A stretch of DNA of 64,000 bases. It comes from Aptenodytes patagonicus (lineage: Eukaryota; Chordata; Aves; Sphenisciformes; Spheniscidae). The stretch lies in assembly GCF_965638725.1 (NCBI RefSeq), contig NC_134961.1:5734641-5798640 (forward strand), written 5' to 3'. A model generated the notes under the pieces. The model was not told where the DNA came from, did no database searches, and saw only the letters and a list, made by a program, of their open reading frames with translations. Position numbers and translations under genes: made by a program. Positions within the stretch are counted from its first letter, which is position 1. Each line of letters starts with the position of its first letter. This document shows, in pieces, positions 46,701-59,900 of this stretch.

Positions 46701-49700
46701 ATTTTTACGTGCGCTGTTTCCACGCACGCTTCTGCAGATGCATCGTACCTATCTATTAAGACTTTCAAACTCTGCAGCCTACCTAGCCATGACTTGTCAC
46801 CTACCTTGTTAAAAGTTAGCACTTTGCAGAGCTCTTCGTGGCTCTGTTGAGTGATTAAAACACTCTCTGCTGATGTAATGCAGCCACTACACGCTAAACA
46901 GTCATTCAGAGTAATTTTAGCCTTTTCCAGTTTTTGTGCTCCTCCATCCTAGAAAGAAACAGATTAGACTCAGTTCTGATCACAGTGTAGAATTAGGTAG
47001 CAGTTTTCCCACCTTTACTATATTTAGTAACAAAGATGTCGCCCTTTTTATGCTCTTGGTTTATCGTTAAAAGAAAGTATCTTTTATTTTTAGTAAGATG
47101 AGGAGGAAGACAAGTATCTTTGAAGTTTGCTGCTTTTAATAGGATTATTTGGCACACAGATGCAAATATGCTGAGGAACTTCAGGAAAATTTTAGCAAGA
47201 CCAAGAACATTCATCAAATACAGAACAGCTGTTTAGGCCCCAATTACTTGTGCTATCTCGTGGGCTGATATTGCTCCAAAACATGGAAATTATACTTTCC
47301 CAGAAAGAAATAGGGTCTGTGTTGCTCGGTTTTTCAACTTGGGGGTGGCTGAAGACTGGGTTAGCATGGCTAACATGCTACAGATTGCAGCTGCTATTTT
47401 AACCACAAAACTGTAGACAACAGGGATCCCAAGCCTTTAAGCACCAGTGTCCAGTGCGCACTGAATATTATGCTGGCGAAAGCACGCCAGCTTTGTCACC
47501 TCTGTCAGATGCTGCTCATGTTATTGAATAGTACTGGACTGTTTCCTCACAGGAACCTGAATTTCACTCCTTCTAAACAGACTGTGTAACTAGACTTCAA
47601 GCTCGCTAACGTTTTTAATTGATACTGAGTGTTCTGCAATCTTTCTGTATGCAAAACTTACATGGACACTGATGGGAGAACTGTACGGCAGCATATCAAA
47701 GACAGTGTGTGGCTTGCCACTGGAAGGAAGTATTTTTCATAATATTTGACCTGAATAAGTCAGTTTTCCCACGAGACTCTCCTCTTAAACTTCACTTCTC
47801 AATAAAGTCAGAAACAGACCGAGCAATTAGGTACTACTAAATTAAAATTTTAAAATAAGAAACCAGACTTCTTTGGAAGTGCTGTATCCCCCTTTTTTAA
47901 GTCAAAAGGTCATCATCTGCTTAAAGTGGAAAGTACCGTTTCTAGATGAATTCCCAGCTTGGTTAACTAAGAAATGCTAACCTTTTCTGTGTAAACAGGA
48001 AAATAATTCTCCAAAACTGGGCATTAATTTTGTAAGCAGGAGGCTTATGAATGCTGCAGGCTATTTAAGAAATAATTTGAAATGTTATTAAAAAAATCAG
48101 AGCAAAATTTAAGAGTATCTATTTGAAACTCTTTTGAGTGACCTCTCCCGCTGTATGACATAATGCAATAAAAAAAGAAATTGTCTCAAATAATCTACGA
48201 ATTGCTAATACTTAAGTATTGATGGCAAAACAGATTTCTCAGCTTATCTGCTCTTATACTGAAAATCATCGCTAATTAATGTCAGTGTTTCAGAGCATAA
48301 AAGACTGACACAAAATCAGAATTACTGCTTATAAAACCAGATAAGTAAAAACTTGGACTTTGGAAAAAAGATACGAGAATGTTGACAGCAATAGAGACAC
48401 TTTTCTAACATCTTGGTCCTCTCTGAGGCATTAAATAGCTGTAGACTATTCAAACACTTAACAATACACTCACGTTTTCTGGATATTTTACACAATAATG
48501 AAGAAAAATCACACATACCTGATTGATCTGAAAATAGCTTCCATCTGCTTCAATTCTGATCTTAGCTGCTGCTTTTCCAGGCTTTTTTTCCACTTTTACA
48601 GGTTTGATACATTCCTGAAAGAGAAATAAAGCCCAAAAGTGAGATGAGCAACGAAGTGTGGAAGAGGTAGATTTAATAGAAACTAGAATGATCAAACCCA
48701 AATACTAGTTCTAGAGTGAGTGCCGCTTACTCTCCCTTAAGCTATGCTGGATTTACTTACAGCGTCTATAACCACCAAGGGAAAATGTAAAAGCAAAAAC
48801 TGCTTACCCCTTTTTTACAGAAGGAACACTTTTCCAGCATCATACCAAAAACAGAGGACAATTTTGCTGTTCTTTCTGAAGAAGACAGCTGTGTTTTACG
48901 GCGCCTTGAAAAGCACAGAGGCTTGCCTGCACAGCCCTCCTCTCTAAAATCTTACAGATGATCGTGCATTCTTCATTGCAAATTTTAACCGATGGAGGCG
49001 TGGTCACTACAGTCAACATGTGGCTAGTGCCAATGAAGTTTCATTTAATGTCGAAAGGACTCTGACGACCTCAGATGGACTGCTTCCAGTTTTCTGTATT
49101 GTTCTGTGATGAAGTCTCAAGGGTGTTTTTGCATTTTTTGCGATTTTTATTGTTTAGGCACCTTATGACTCCTTGTCCTACTTCTACAGCTGTTTTTCTC
49201 TTTGCCTTTTGCCATCCTTGCTCTGCCAACATTTTCCGTTCCCCCCCCCCCCCAATTAATCCAGCTTTACTACATTTTGCAAGATTCAGAGACTAGCAGG
49301 AACAAGTCATTACAATTCTTCAGTTATGCTCACTGAATAAAACAATGATCTCTACTTCAAACAGAAAAGCGCGTCGCGTTATTTACATGAAAGACTTCAC
49401 TAGGCAACCCAAGTACTGCAAGGAGAGTTAAGGGGGTTTGCTATGCCCCATTCCACTGCTCTCATTTCAGAATAGTTTTTCTGCTGTACTTGTCAGCAAA
49501 TATGTCCAGGATTACTGTTTTGTACTTTTGCTAGTGCTTGAAGACTCCAAAAGGAGCAGTCTTGACCCGTCCTTGCTGCTCACTCCCACCTCTCTGCCAC
49601 CCGCTCCTGTACACTGGCATGAGCCTCTGTGCGGTTGAGTAGTGTGCAAGGAAACTTGTTTAGGCTTAAGCTTTTTTTTTGGGGGGGGATGTAGATTAAC

Positions 49701-50238
49701 ATTTAATAGGGCAGTTTCCAGATGGGGGTGGGAATGACCGACTGGCTGCCGGGCCAAGATTTCTCTCTTTAGCTGCTTGCAGAGGCTTGCACCGATCAGC
49801 GTTGCTGCCCTCCCTGTTCCCCGCGCGCTGCCTGGAGGAGACAGCGAGGGATCTCCGTGTTTTTTTCCTTTCACCTTTTTATTTAACAGCACCCGAAGGA
49901 CGTCTGAAAGGCAGCCGGCCTCGGCCCCTTTGCCCCCGTGCGCGCTGCGGCGCCTCCCTCACGCCGCCAGGCCGAGGGGCCCTGCCCAGGCCGAGAGCTG
50001 TCACCCACCTCCCCTCGGCGCCATCTTCTCACCCTCCCCAGGCGGCGCTGGCGGGGCCGACCCCGCGGCTCCCGGGGCGGGGGGCCGGGCCGCGCCGTGA
50101 CAGGGCGGCGGCCTCTCCCCCGCGGCCGGCCCTCGCCGCCCCCGGCCCTGGCAGCCCCCGGCCCGCACCCACCTGGGAGGGCCCGATGTAATCGTCCAGG
50201 TCCGTCAGCTGCAGCACCCCGCTGAAGGGAGACGCCAT
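37745..50238 (-). CDS. CIAO3: CIAO3 (NARFL/IOP1), cytosolic iron-sulfur assembly factor
   Basis: Eleven exons in coding order: 50173-50238, 48519-48614, 46805-46948, 46344-46476, 45808-45942, 45346-45464, 44063-44192, 43745-43817, 40294-40431, 39073-39230 and 37745-37983. The product is 476 aa, the human length. CIAO3 is the [FeFe]-hydrogenase-like protein that links early cluster synthesis to the CIA targeting complex (CIAO1, CIAO2B, MMS19) in the cytosol. N-terminal cluster ligands C24, C71, C74 and C77 (CLACSGC) are present. So are the C-terminal cluster cysteines in ACPG (C190), MPCYD (C246) and the two of ACPSGC. The protein ends in Trp (NIKW), the conserved C-terminus of Nar1-type proteins. 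Start [16 protein letters not shown] matches mammals. Intron 4 uses a GC donor; the remaining introns are GT-AG. Confidence 0.97.
40440..40468. repeat. GGAA/GAAA microsatellite in a CIAO3 intron
   Basis: A short purine-rich tetranucleotide array (AGGA units followed by AGAA units) lies directly upstream, in transcript sense, of the acceptor of the 40294-40431 exon. On the coding strand it supplies a TTCC/TTTC-rich polypyrimidine tract, so it probably helps define that splice site. Confidence 0.8.
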
Positions 50239-50480
50239 CCCGGCCGCGCCGCCGCCGAGCGCGGCAGCAAGCGGGGGCGGGGGGGGGGGCGGGGGCGGGG
50301 GCTGCCACTCTGTCGTAAAAGGGGAAACGCCACACTGCCGGAAAGGAAGGCATGTGCGGCAGAGCGGGCCATCCTCCCGCCGCTGCGGGGGGGGAGCGCA
50401 TGCGCAAGGCGTTCTGGGCGGGCTGAGGGGAGGGGAGGCCATGATGGCGGGCGAGGTGGCTGAGGCAGGGCGAGTCTACT
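49780..50480 (-). promoter_or_regulatory. CpG island promoter of CIAO3
   Basis: A GC- and CpG-dense block covers CIAO3 exon 1, the start of intron 1 and the sequence upstream of the ATG at 50238. It includes GGGGCGGGG-type boxes at about 50270-50300. No TATA box is evident. Long open frames on both strands within it are compositional. Confidence 0.75.
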
Positions 50481-50539
50481 GCTGAGAGGGCAGGGCACCC
50501 CGCAGGCAGGCTGCCTGCAGGGCATTTGTTGATTTATAG

Positions 50540-52191
50540 GCTACGGTGGAAGGTGTATTAGGCTGAGGTAAGATGTAGGCACTGTAGAGAGGGACGTATC
50601 ATGGCCCTTGGCCTTATAAACAGTGTGAGGCCTGTGCTGGGTTTCTTCATGTTCTTGCAGAGAGTAAATCCTCGGGCGTGTGGGGGTGGCTTGGATACCC
50701 GTCACCCTTCTTGGGACTGCTCTCCCACCAGGGTGGCAGCTGGTGAGGTTCCTGCCCACGTGGCATAGGGATTTGAAGCTGTAAATCCTCCCTGAACAGC
50801 TTGCTGTGTTCATGCAAATGCATGATGTTTTGTGTGTTAGAGGTTCGAAGCTCTGTGTCAGAAATGATTAGTTCTTTGAAAGAAACAATTTTATTTACAT
50901 GAGAAGCAGTGGAGAAAGCGGTGTAGCAATTTTTCAAGGTTGCTGGTAAGGCTGTAGTGCTGTCAGGTTGAGAACTTGGCATCTTCTTTTTTGCAGACCC
51001 TGCTTGGAGATTTCCCTATGTCAGTGGTGTTTCAAGGATAGCCTTGAAAATTGGGGCTCTTACAGGATGCCACCTAGTGCATATTAACAGGAGCTTTATT
51101 TAACAAAAAAATCTTTGCACTGTTTGTAGAAGTACCCTGAGGTACCTAGATGGAAGGTGCTAAGTGCAGTGTGCTGTTAATAAGCAGAGCTGTATGTCAT
51201 TTCCAGGCATAGCTGTAGGCAGAATGCAAGGAGAAATGGGTAGTGTCTAGGGCCTGATCCTGAAAGCACTGTTGGGTTTTGCCTTGCAGCCTCAAAAGCT
51301 CTGGTTAAGGTGTGAAGATAGGGCTCCAGACAACATACTTTACCAACGAATGCAACAGACTGTAGATTTCTATATGACACTAACATGCTGCAATTGCACC
51401 TCTAGATTATTGTTAAGAAGCGATGAGCTCTGAAAAAAGTAAACACCCTTGTTGATTGAAGTGTGGTGTAGATTTCTCTGTTCTAGTATACCTTATCATT
51501 TAGGGGTAGGATATGATCTTACAAAGCAGTGTTTAGTAGCCAGAGGGGGAGAACACAGTAAAAAATCTGAAATGTGTGGTTTTTCGTATATGTTGTTGCT
51601 CTTCCGGTTACAGGAGGTGCTGAAATAAATATTAAGGCACCTAATCAGTTCGGAATCCACAGAGGTTGTCCACAGAGACAATGATCTGTTCAAGGGTCTG
51701 GAATAACCGTTCCACCTCCTGATAGCTTTCCCATAAGCCCATTTGGAAATGTTTTACTAGTGGAGTAGACTCCCAAGGGAAGGAGTGAAAGTCATCTGCG
51801 AAGTCTGTTACAATTAGGTTGTGCAAAGCGCTGGGGAACATTCTGTGTGCAACAGTCCTGCTGCTCCCTCACAGCGAACTAAGCGTGACCCAGTGTGACT
51901 TTCCAATTGACCCTATATGCGGTATTCTGTGCAGTGATACTGAGCTTACAGCAGAGTGTATGCCAGGAGATCCCACTGCAAAATCTGACACATCCTTTCT
52001 TTCCTGTGATAAGCTATTATTTTCTATACAGTGGGAGAGAATCTGCCGTTAGGCAGACAAGGAATAACCTTTTTGTGTACTTTTGCTATGCAGATATCAG
52101 CCTCTCGGAATTTGTTTGCATTCTAAACGAATATAAGGGTGTCAGTACTAGGGAAAACTTGATGGTAACTCCTAAGTCCTCGTTCACTCAC
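50540..52191. other. Interval between CIAO3 and the modular gene; unresolved 3' terminal exon
   Basis: The modular gene's last identified exon (52192-52279) ends in phase 1, so a terminal exon is expected here on the minus strand. One possible start follows a CACAG near 52005 and stays open for about 40 codons, but it is not recognisably homologous. A 66-codon frame at 51641-51841 is in the wrong phase for direct joining. Nothing else is supported. Confidence 0.4.
51095..51100 (-). terminator. Candidate poly(A) signal of the modular gene
   Basis: TTTATT on the plus strand (AATAAA on the minus strand) lies about 1.1 kb after the last recognised exon. A second copy is at 50890-50895. Assignment is by position. 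Confidence 0.4.
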
Positions 52192-53986
52192 CTGCTGATG
52201 GCTGTTGTGAATATCCTGCTTCAAGGTGGAACCCAAAATTAGGTCCCAGCAAATCTTTCAGGCTCTGAGCACTTAGTTCCTACACAGGACAAATAATAAT
52301 ACAAGAATTAGGTACATTCATACAAAATTATGTGGAGTTGCTCATTCAGTAGTTGCATAATAGAGACTTTTAAGCTGTACAGCAGTGCTTGGATCGTGTT
52401 AGCTGTTCCCAGGCAAAGTGCAGGTGGGATTGTGCAAGAACCTGGCCCTGCTCTATACAGAGATGGTGGTGTCTCCAAGGCAGAGCTAGCAGCAGTGCCC
52501 AATTTTACTATGTGTTATGTTCATTTTTCCTGGATTAAGGCCTATGAATGTATTAGTGACCATGATGGGGTAGCAGGGGGCAAATTTGATGACATCTTGG
52601 GCTGTGATTTGGCCTTTGTGTAGGAAATTTTAATTCCTCTGAAACCCAGTACAACATGTCGTTACCAAGAATGAACTATGGCATTGCTGATCACTCTGTA
52701 CAGATTTTCAGCTCAATACCTTAAATTTGGCATTGAAGCAAACAAGATCTTGCATGGAGGATTGTTCTATGAATTTCCCAAGATTTATGTCAATCCAGTT
52801 TCTCATTCCTCTTTGGGTGTCACAGGCAATCCCTAGAAAGAGGGGAAAAATTACAGGTGTATTGACAAGGCAGTGTTACAAACTAAGACAACCTATGTCC
52901 TTTCAGGGCAGCCATGATGATGCTAATGAAAGGCACAGAAGTAGGACACCATTCCTGTGGGCATTGACTGTTTTAAATTATTTGTTGAATTAAGAGACTA
53001 TATTGGAGCCAGTTCTAACTCTGGGAAATATCCCCATGCAGTGCAAGTAGGACCCACAGACAGGACCAGCTCCAAGGAGGCTTTAAATCATGTCTGGACC
53101 TGCTCTATTCTGCCTCAGTGAAGTCGGCTCCAGCCGCACGGACAGCTGAGTGAAGGTAGGAACCCATGACTGATATTTTGTAGCCTGGAAACAAACTTTG
53201 TGGTCACTCTCTATCCTCTGGGCTTTAGAATTAGTCTACTTCTTTGGTGCTGTTACCTGTTGAATGTGATTGTTGACTCAGGTAGGTTTTAATGTAGCTG
53301 TTATATATGTCGATTTTGTTGGAAGGTGAAAGGGACTCATAAGCGATGTTGAATCCTTTGACTCTGGGAAATAAAAGAGGATGTTTTCAGAAAGGAGCTG
53401 CATTTATGTGGAGTTTTAAGGAAGTTTACCCATTGTTTCCAACCTTCTGGGTGGTGCCTGAGCCTGTCACATCTCTTAATTGGGCTTCACAGAAGCAGCT
53501 TTTGAATATTTCCATTTATATGAACAGAAAAATGTTTTAGAATATATGGGACTTGCTCACAGCTTTCCAACAGGGACAAGCAGATTAAGCGACCTGGAAG
53601 ATCTCTATGCAATTCCTGCCTAGTCGTTCTGTGTTTGGTTTCAGCTAATAAACAGAACAGTAAGGGAGTCAGAGCTCAGTCCTTCTGTCTTAGAAATCCA
53701 AAATGTGGACATCTCAGCTGAAACACTAGCTTTTAACTGCAGTGCTGTCATAACCCTAAGAGTTATGGTAAACTCACATTGCTTGATAGGAATCACAAGA
53801 GATGTTGGTCCCCAGCCATCCCAGATAGGTTTTGTTCATACCAGGCAGCAATAAGAGCAGCTGCTGCTGGAACCAGGTTGCCCAGCTTTCACTGGAGAAG
53901 TTTTGGAGTTCAGGTCTTAGCTTTAGTAGTACTGTCTTCAGTATCGCGTCTCTAACCAGCATGCTGGGTAATGAGGTCAGATTTAC
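52192..53986 (-). repeat. Module 4 (A3-B4-C4-D4) of the modular gene, divergent end
   Basis: Exons of 209, 107, 113 and 88 bases. A3 ends ISCDSYQA; B4 is one codon longer than the others; C4 opens GIAC with NWIDINLGKF but is two codons shorter. D4 (starting ELSAQSLKDLLG) is only 29 codons and ends in phase 1 instead of phase 0, so it looks like the beginning of a distinct C-terminal segment. Confidence 0.75.
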
Positions 53987-56900
53987 CTGTGGTATAAAGA
54001 AGAGCAAAACCATCAAATATGGCTTGGGGTTCTGGATAAGCATTTAAATCAGAAGAGGCTATTAAGGGAGCATCTGCAGCATTATCGTAACAAAATTAAA
54101 TATTTTGGTTGCCTGTCCCTATCCAGGGTTTAAGTCTATTTTCTTGGTCACTAGCTTGCTCCTTGCTGAGATCTCTCATATAAAGTTGTCTAGTATTTAC
54201 CACAGCTCTTCTCTGCCTTACATGTAGACAGCTGCCATTACGTTCAGACCGCAATGTGAGCTGTACAGTGAAGGCAGTTAATCATGGCATAGACCTTCCC
54301 CCACTACAGTGACGTGGGAGTTGGAGAATGCCTGGGATTCGTTAGGACTGACCTGGCGAGCACACATGTTAAACTGTCTCATGTATCTGTCGACTGTGTT
54401 ATAGGATCCACACTCAAGTATTGCCAGGATTGAGAGTGTATCTTCCAGGCTGGTCAGTGTTGAGTTAACAGTCAACTGTGCCATCTCTTCTGGGGTATCG
54501 ACATCAGGAACTTCGAACTAAGAAGAAACACATGTAAGAGTTGTCCAAGGGCCATGTTTGCTGTTATATCAAGGCTGTGGCTGGCAAGTGGCTCTAAAGC
54601 AAAGTCCTCCACCAGACAGGGAGAGAGAATGTTTTTGTGGTACCGCAGATGTTTGTGGGCAGTGCTCTTTGAGAAGGAGACAAAAAGTAGGCTATGCCAG
54701 GGCAGATCCACATTTCCTTATGGAACAGTGAGGTGGGAATAGTCTGGTGCCACATCTGTTAGGAGGATGAGGGTGAAAAACCTCCAGGTAAAAGAGCCTT
54801 CCAGGGGAGAATGTCAGGTATCCCCCTGGAAATGGGCTGTTACATCACAGGCAAGGAACTCCTGCTGATAAGTGTTTAGTTAGTTAATTAGTTTAAGTAT
54901 AGTCTGTACCTTTTAAGCTTTAAGGAGAATCTGATAAAACTGCCTGAAACCTGTAGTTGGTTAACACTTGTTGATTTGAGATCTGCCAAGGAATATTCTT
55001 TTGGCTCTTCAGCTTCCACTGTCACCTGTATGCAGCATCTGCCTGCAATAGCCCTTTCTCTTCCACCTCATCACTTCCATTTCCTTTTTCCTCCCACCTT
55101 TCCCTGCTCTGTCTTGACTATTTTCTAATTGTCTTCTTTTCCACACTAATCCCTTTGGCAGGGATGACTTGGCTGAGACTGTTTGTAGGATGTTACCTGC
55201 TCCAGTCTTTAAGACCCTAAAGGAAGCTGCCAAATAATGATTACCAGGTTAAAGGGCGTTACGTAAAGCTGGCTTGTAATTAGTGCTTAGCTCAGTTGTG
55301 TGTAAAATTGAATGTATGCCGAGTCTGTATCTCTCTCTACCTGCATACTAGGCGGTAGGTTTTTGTTCCAGGGATTCTGACCCCTTGTGTTAGCCCCGAC
55401 AGTACTGTCTGCTCTCTGGGAATTTAAATAAAAAGCAACGGGAAGCTGAGCTGTGTAATGCTGGTGTAAATACAGAATCATCTTTAGCAAGGTAAAGATG
55501 TGGGACATTGCCAGACTGAATGTGTTTGTGTGCAGTTGTCTACCCATTTAAAAGGCAACCTTGTTCTGAAATGTGTTTTTGTAAAAGTGGTATTGAAGTA
55601 ACATTACTGTGTTTTCTTCCTGCTCATATAAAAGTGTTTCTTTTGCTGAGGGGAGGAAAGATGTTGGTTTTTTTTTTTTTAATAGCTGCTCTGAAAAATT
55701 CACACCTAAAGACTTTCAGCACTGTATTTCAGAGCAAAGCAGTCATTGCTAAAAAGTTACAGAGAGTGCCGTGCCGAGGAGGTTAGATGAATCAAGGCTT
55801 TCCCCAAACCCTGATGGGTTTCAGGTCATGCGTTTTGATACAGCATTGTTCCTCACAGAATGAGGTAGATTGTAAGAGAATAGGAAATTACATCAAAGCA
55901 ATGGTAGAGTCTCCAGTTTGCAAGCCTTTTTGAGGCATTGTTCATAGACCAGAATCCTCTCACCGTGGCTTTGAAAGAAGTTTCTTGTTTGCTATAGCGT
56001 GTGTTCAAAGGCAGAGAGAGGTCACTTTCTGTGATGAAAATGAAGGATTTTTAATGTGGTGGCATTTGGCAGAGAACTCGCTAAGCAGAGTGAATGTCTG
56101 CAGGACACGCACATCAGCGTTTCTCCTTCCAGAGCTTCAGCTGCAGAATGAAGGGGAATATTTGATTGAGCTGCTGTGGTGCAGATGGCAAACGTTAACA
56201 CAGACAAGTTGTATTGTTCAAGATTCTGCTGGAAGTTGCTCACATGCTGTGGATGTGGTAGGCTAAGATGTTTGGTATAGAACAGCATGTTTATCTTTTG
56301 ACTTCAAGTAAATAGGGGAATTGTTGTGAATTTTGATAATATTGGTGCTTAAGATTTAATCTAAGTGTTACAATGGGAAGTTTTCTTTATCAATGTAACT
56401 CCGTCACAAAAGCTCTGTGTGTCTGCCTGGTCTACGGTAATGGGGTGTGCTTTCAATATCTCTCTAAGGAGTTAGCCAGCTGGTTCATGTTTTGGGATAA
56501 CAGACTTTTTAGTTTAGTTCAACCAGTAGCAACTAGTGTATTTGTACCACTGCCTACTTTATCAGTTTATCATCAGTAAAATTGTCTGAAACATACCAAG
56601 TGGGTTGTTCAACATTACTTTTATTGATGACTGGATAGGTAGTGTCACACAAATTCTTTAAATAAAATCAGCATTTTAATAAATACTAGCACTGGCTAGT
56701 GTGTACGAAGTTAAAACATTGTCTAAGGCATATTTTACAGCTGTGCAGGATTTGTTTTTTAGAACACCATATGAAGAAAAAAATCTGTTTTTCACATGAA
56801 AGCAGAATTGTTGGATTTTCAAGTTGTACTTGAGTTATTTCATTAATGCAATTTCTGTCTTTGCTGTGAAACCAATATTATAATAACATTTAGATACATA

Positions 56901-59900
56901 CATCCCAATCAAATATTAGTCAAGCAGGATTCAATTCCTGTTGGTCTTACTGCTGTTGCCCTTTGTCGCATCTTTTCTTAATGTATCATTTACATTGTTG
57001 TAGTTACAGCTTGGTGTCATACTGCAGGCAGCTTGAAAGACTAATTCACTGTGTCCTCAAGGTGTGCAACCCATTGCTACTGATTAGACTAAACTCAGAA
57101 TACTAGAACGCGTCTGGTATTTTTGTAGACCTGAGCAAATAACTTCTAGTATTTTTGAAGACAAAGTGTAATTTGAAGAGTCATTGCCTGGAGGAATTAA
57201 GAAAGGCAATAACCACATGAGCAATTTTACTGTGACCTTTAAGCCAATTTGATTTTAAAGATGATTTAAAAGAAGTTCCCCTCACCATTCATAGCAGAAT
57301 ATGCCTCTCTATTTCAGACATATCCCAGGCTCTTAGCATTGGTTCTGATAACCAGTAATAACAATTAATATCTTTCATCAAAGAGAGGCTGTGAAGAGAG
57401 GGGCAAGCAGCTGGAATGTGTATTTCAACCCCTGATGCCGCACATGGGTCATATCTAGTAATCTCCTATATAAACCCAAGCTGATCCCTGCTTTAAGAGA
57501 TGCAGCCACTGTGTGAGGAATCACCTGCATCTTGCCCTTACTGATTATTGTAAATGCAAAGCCCAGGAGACTATCTGTTTTGCTCAGAAGCTGGTGCTAA
57601 TTTTACTGTTGTTCAGTGCATAGACTAGTAAAACTTACTCCAGCGATGTCTGGGTAAAAGGTTTGAAGTTCACTTAGTTTAGCTACTGAACAGATCTCTC
57701 CCAGATTCTTTTGCAACCAGTCTTTGGTCCCAGTTGTTCCATCCTGGCATGCGGATCCTGTAACCAAAAGAGGTCCAAAGAGTTAAAAGCCACAACATAT
57801 ACTGAAGGAGGCATCTAGGCATCCTTCATGTGAATGATTAGCCATTCTTCTGTTAGCAGATACTTAATCTTCTTCCTATTGCAAGTGTGGGGTCTGATCT
57901 TTTGCACTCTGGTTCACTTCCAGACCGGGGAAAATAGTTACACCAAACGGAAATTCTATTTCTCTGCCTATATTTTATTCATTCTATAATATCCCTCCTT
58001 ACACCAGTATTCCCTGTAGCTTCAAAAGGAGAAGTGATTTCCCTTCCTCTTTTACAGGGTTGTCGTGAGCTTCCTAGGGTTGTAATGAACAGCAGAAGTG
58101 ACTGAATCTCGGTGTTGGGAAGATGTGTGATTGTTAGGCGTAAAAATCTTCAATGTTTGGAATGCAAAAGATGCTCCATACAAATACTAGTGCTTTACTG
58201 GGAACTTATGTGTAGGCACCTTACCTGAGTCTGTGAACTGGGCTGTCAAATAGGCCTTCTGAAACTCATACACATCATGTTTCTTCCTTGCTGACAACAC
58301 TGGGTAGACTCCATCAACTGCTGCAATTCTGGGGAACAAACCATATAACAGATGATTTCCATGAGGGTAAAGCAGCAGAGGTGAGTGTAGTGGGGTGAGG
58401 AGAGCTTCCTAATGCTGACAAACCAAAGGTGGCAGGTGCTAGTAGTTGGCCTATAGCATGTGGCAAATGAATTTTGTTTTCTGCTGGGCCATATCATTTA
58501 TGGTGTGCTTGAGAATAAGGATTAATGTTTGGTATACCTTTACAAGAAAATACCCCCTTTAGAGCCAAGTCATTGACTGATTTTGGTTATACCCAATGAT
58601 AAACATGAAGGTAAAAAGCAGCTCTTGCCTGATCAATAACTAGTGATGCCAGAGTGACTGCTCATGTAGCAACACAAAGCTAAAGCAGCTGCAGCCCTGC
58701 AGGCAGGCACTTACAAAGCTTGGTAGTATGGGCACGGCATGCTGAGGGGCAGCAGCTCCAGCACTGTCGCGTTTACGTGGGGGAGCAGAATGCGCAGTCT
58801 ATGCAGCCACATAGCTGTGTCTTCCAGGGACATGTCGGTAATGTGTGGGAAGATGATCTCAGCCGATGTCATTAGCAGCGTTTCTCGAACTTTGGGGCTT
58901 CCTAGGGAATCAGAGCTCTGAGGAAGAAGGATGAAATTGAAGCAGGTGATGAGCAGAGCTGTTAGAAAGCCTTGAATATTGAAGCTAAGCAGAAAAAGTG
59001 GTGAAGGAAAAATTGGCAAAATAACCACAATTTCTCCTCTTTGCTGCTCTCCGCCCCTTCCTTCCTCCCTCTCCTGTTTAACAACAAAAGTTGGAAATAC
59101 GACCTGACTGTGGCCTTGTTGGGGAGTTGACCTTGGCAATTCAGGTTTTCTTTTGTCAGCAGAGCTGGACAGCAAAGCAAGCCAGGTGCTTGAATTTCCT
59201 TTCCCTTACACTCCCACAGCCACTGCTTTTGTTATGGCAGTCAGCAGAGTGGTCACACTGTGTATAAAGTGAGGCTGGGGCATGCTCAGGCTTCTCAGCC
59301 TGGCTTATTGTTGTATGAACAGCCTCAGCTCAGCAGGACCAGGGCAAGCAGCAGAGTCTCTCTCTCGCTCACTCATACACAAATGTTTTAATGGATGTTA
59401 ACAGTTTTAGGGGCCTGGGATATGGTCCAGAACCTTTCATAAGTCATTAGACTACCACAGAGAAGAAGCCCTTGCTGTTTATGTCCTGGCTCTAGGTTGG
59501 AGTGGTGGATGTACTTCCCAAACTTCCTCTGAGGAGGAACTTTTTACACTGGTCTATGCACAGAGGTTAAGCCAGAGTAAGGGCTGGACTGCGATCAAGA
59601 TCATACTGGAGCAGGAGGAACTCCTTTCTGGTTCATCTTCCAGATTTACTTTATATCTGGCCATGAAAGTCCCAGAGTTGGAAGTCTGAAAGTTCACCTG
59701 TGACCTGTCCTGCTCCCGACTCGGTTATCACAGGCACTTGGGTTACTTACCTTCAGGACAAAAGTGTTGAAGTCCTCTAGGAAGACACTGAGGTACCGGA
59801 GAGGCTCCTTCTTGTTCCCAATTACCTCCAGGACCATCTGGATGGCTGAGGGGCTGTAGATGGTCTTGGTCTGAACGGTCAGCTGGGCCAGCACCTCAGC

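Noticed and set aside
50838-50855. GGTTCGAA-type sequence resembling a tRNA B box
   Set aside because: There is no A box, acceptor stem or cloverleaf around it.
51641-51841. 66-codon minus-strand frame downstream of the modular gene
   Set aside because: The available acceptors give the wrong phase for joining to the exon ending at 52192, it does not resemble any module, and no family was recognised. It could still be part of a terminal exon if another exon intervenes.
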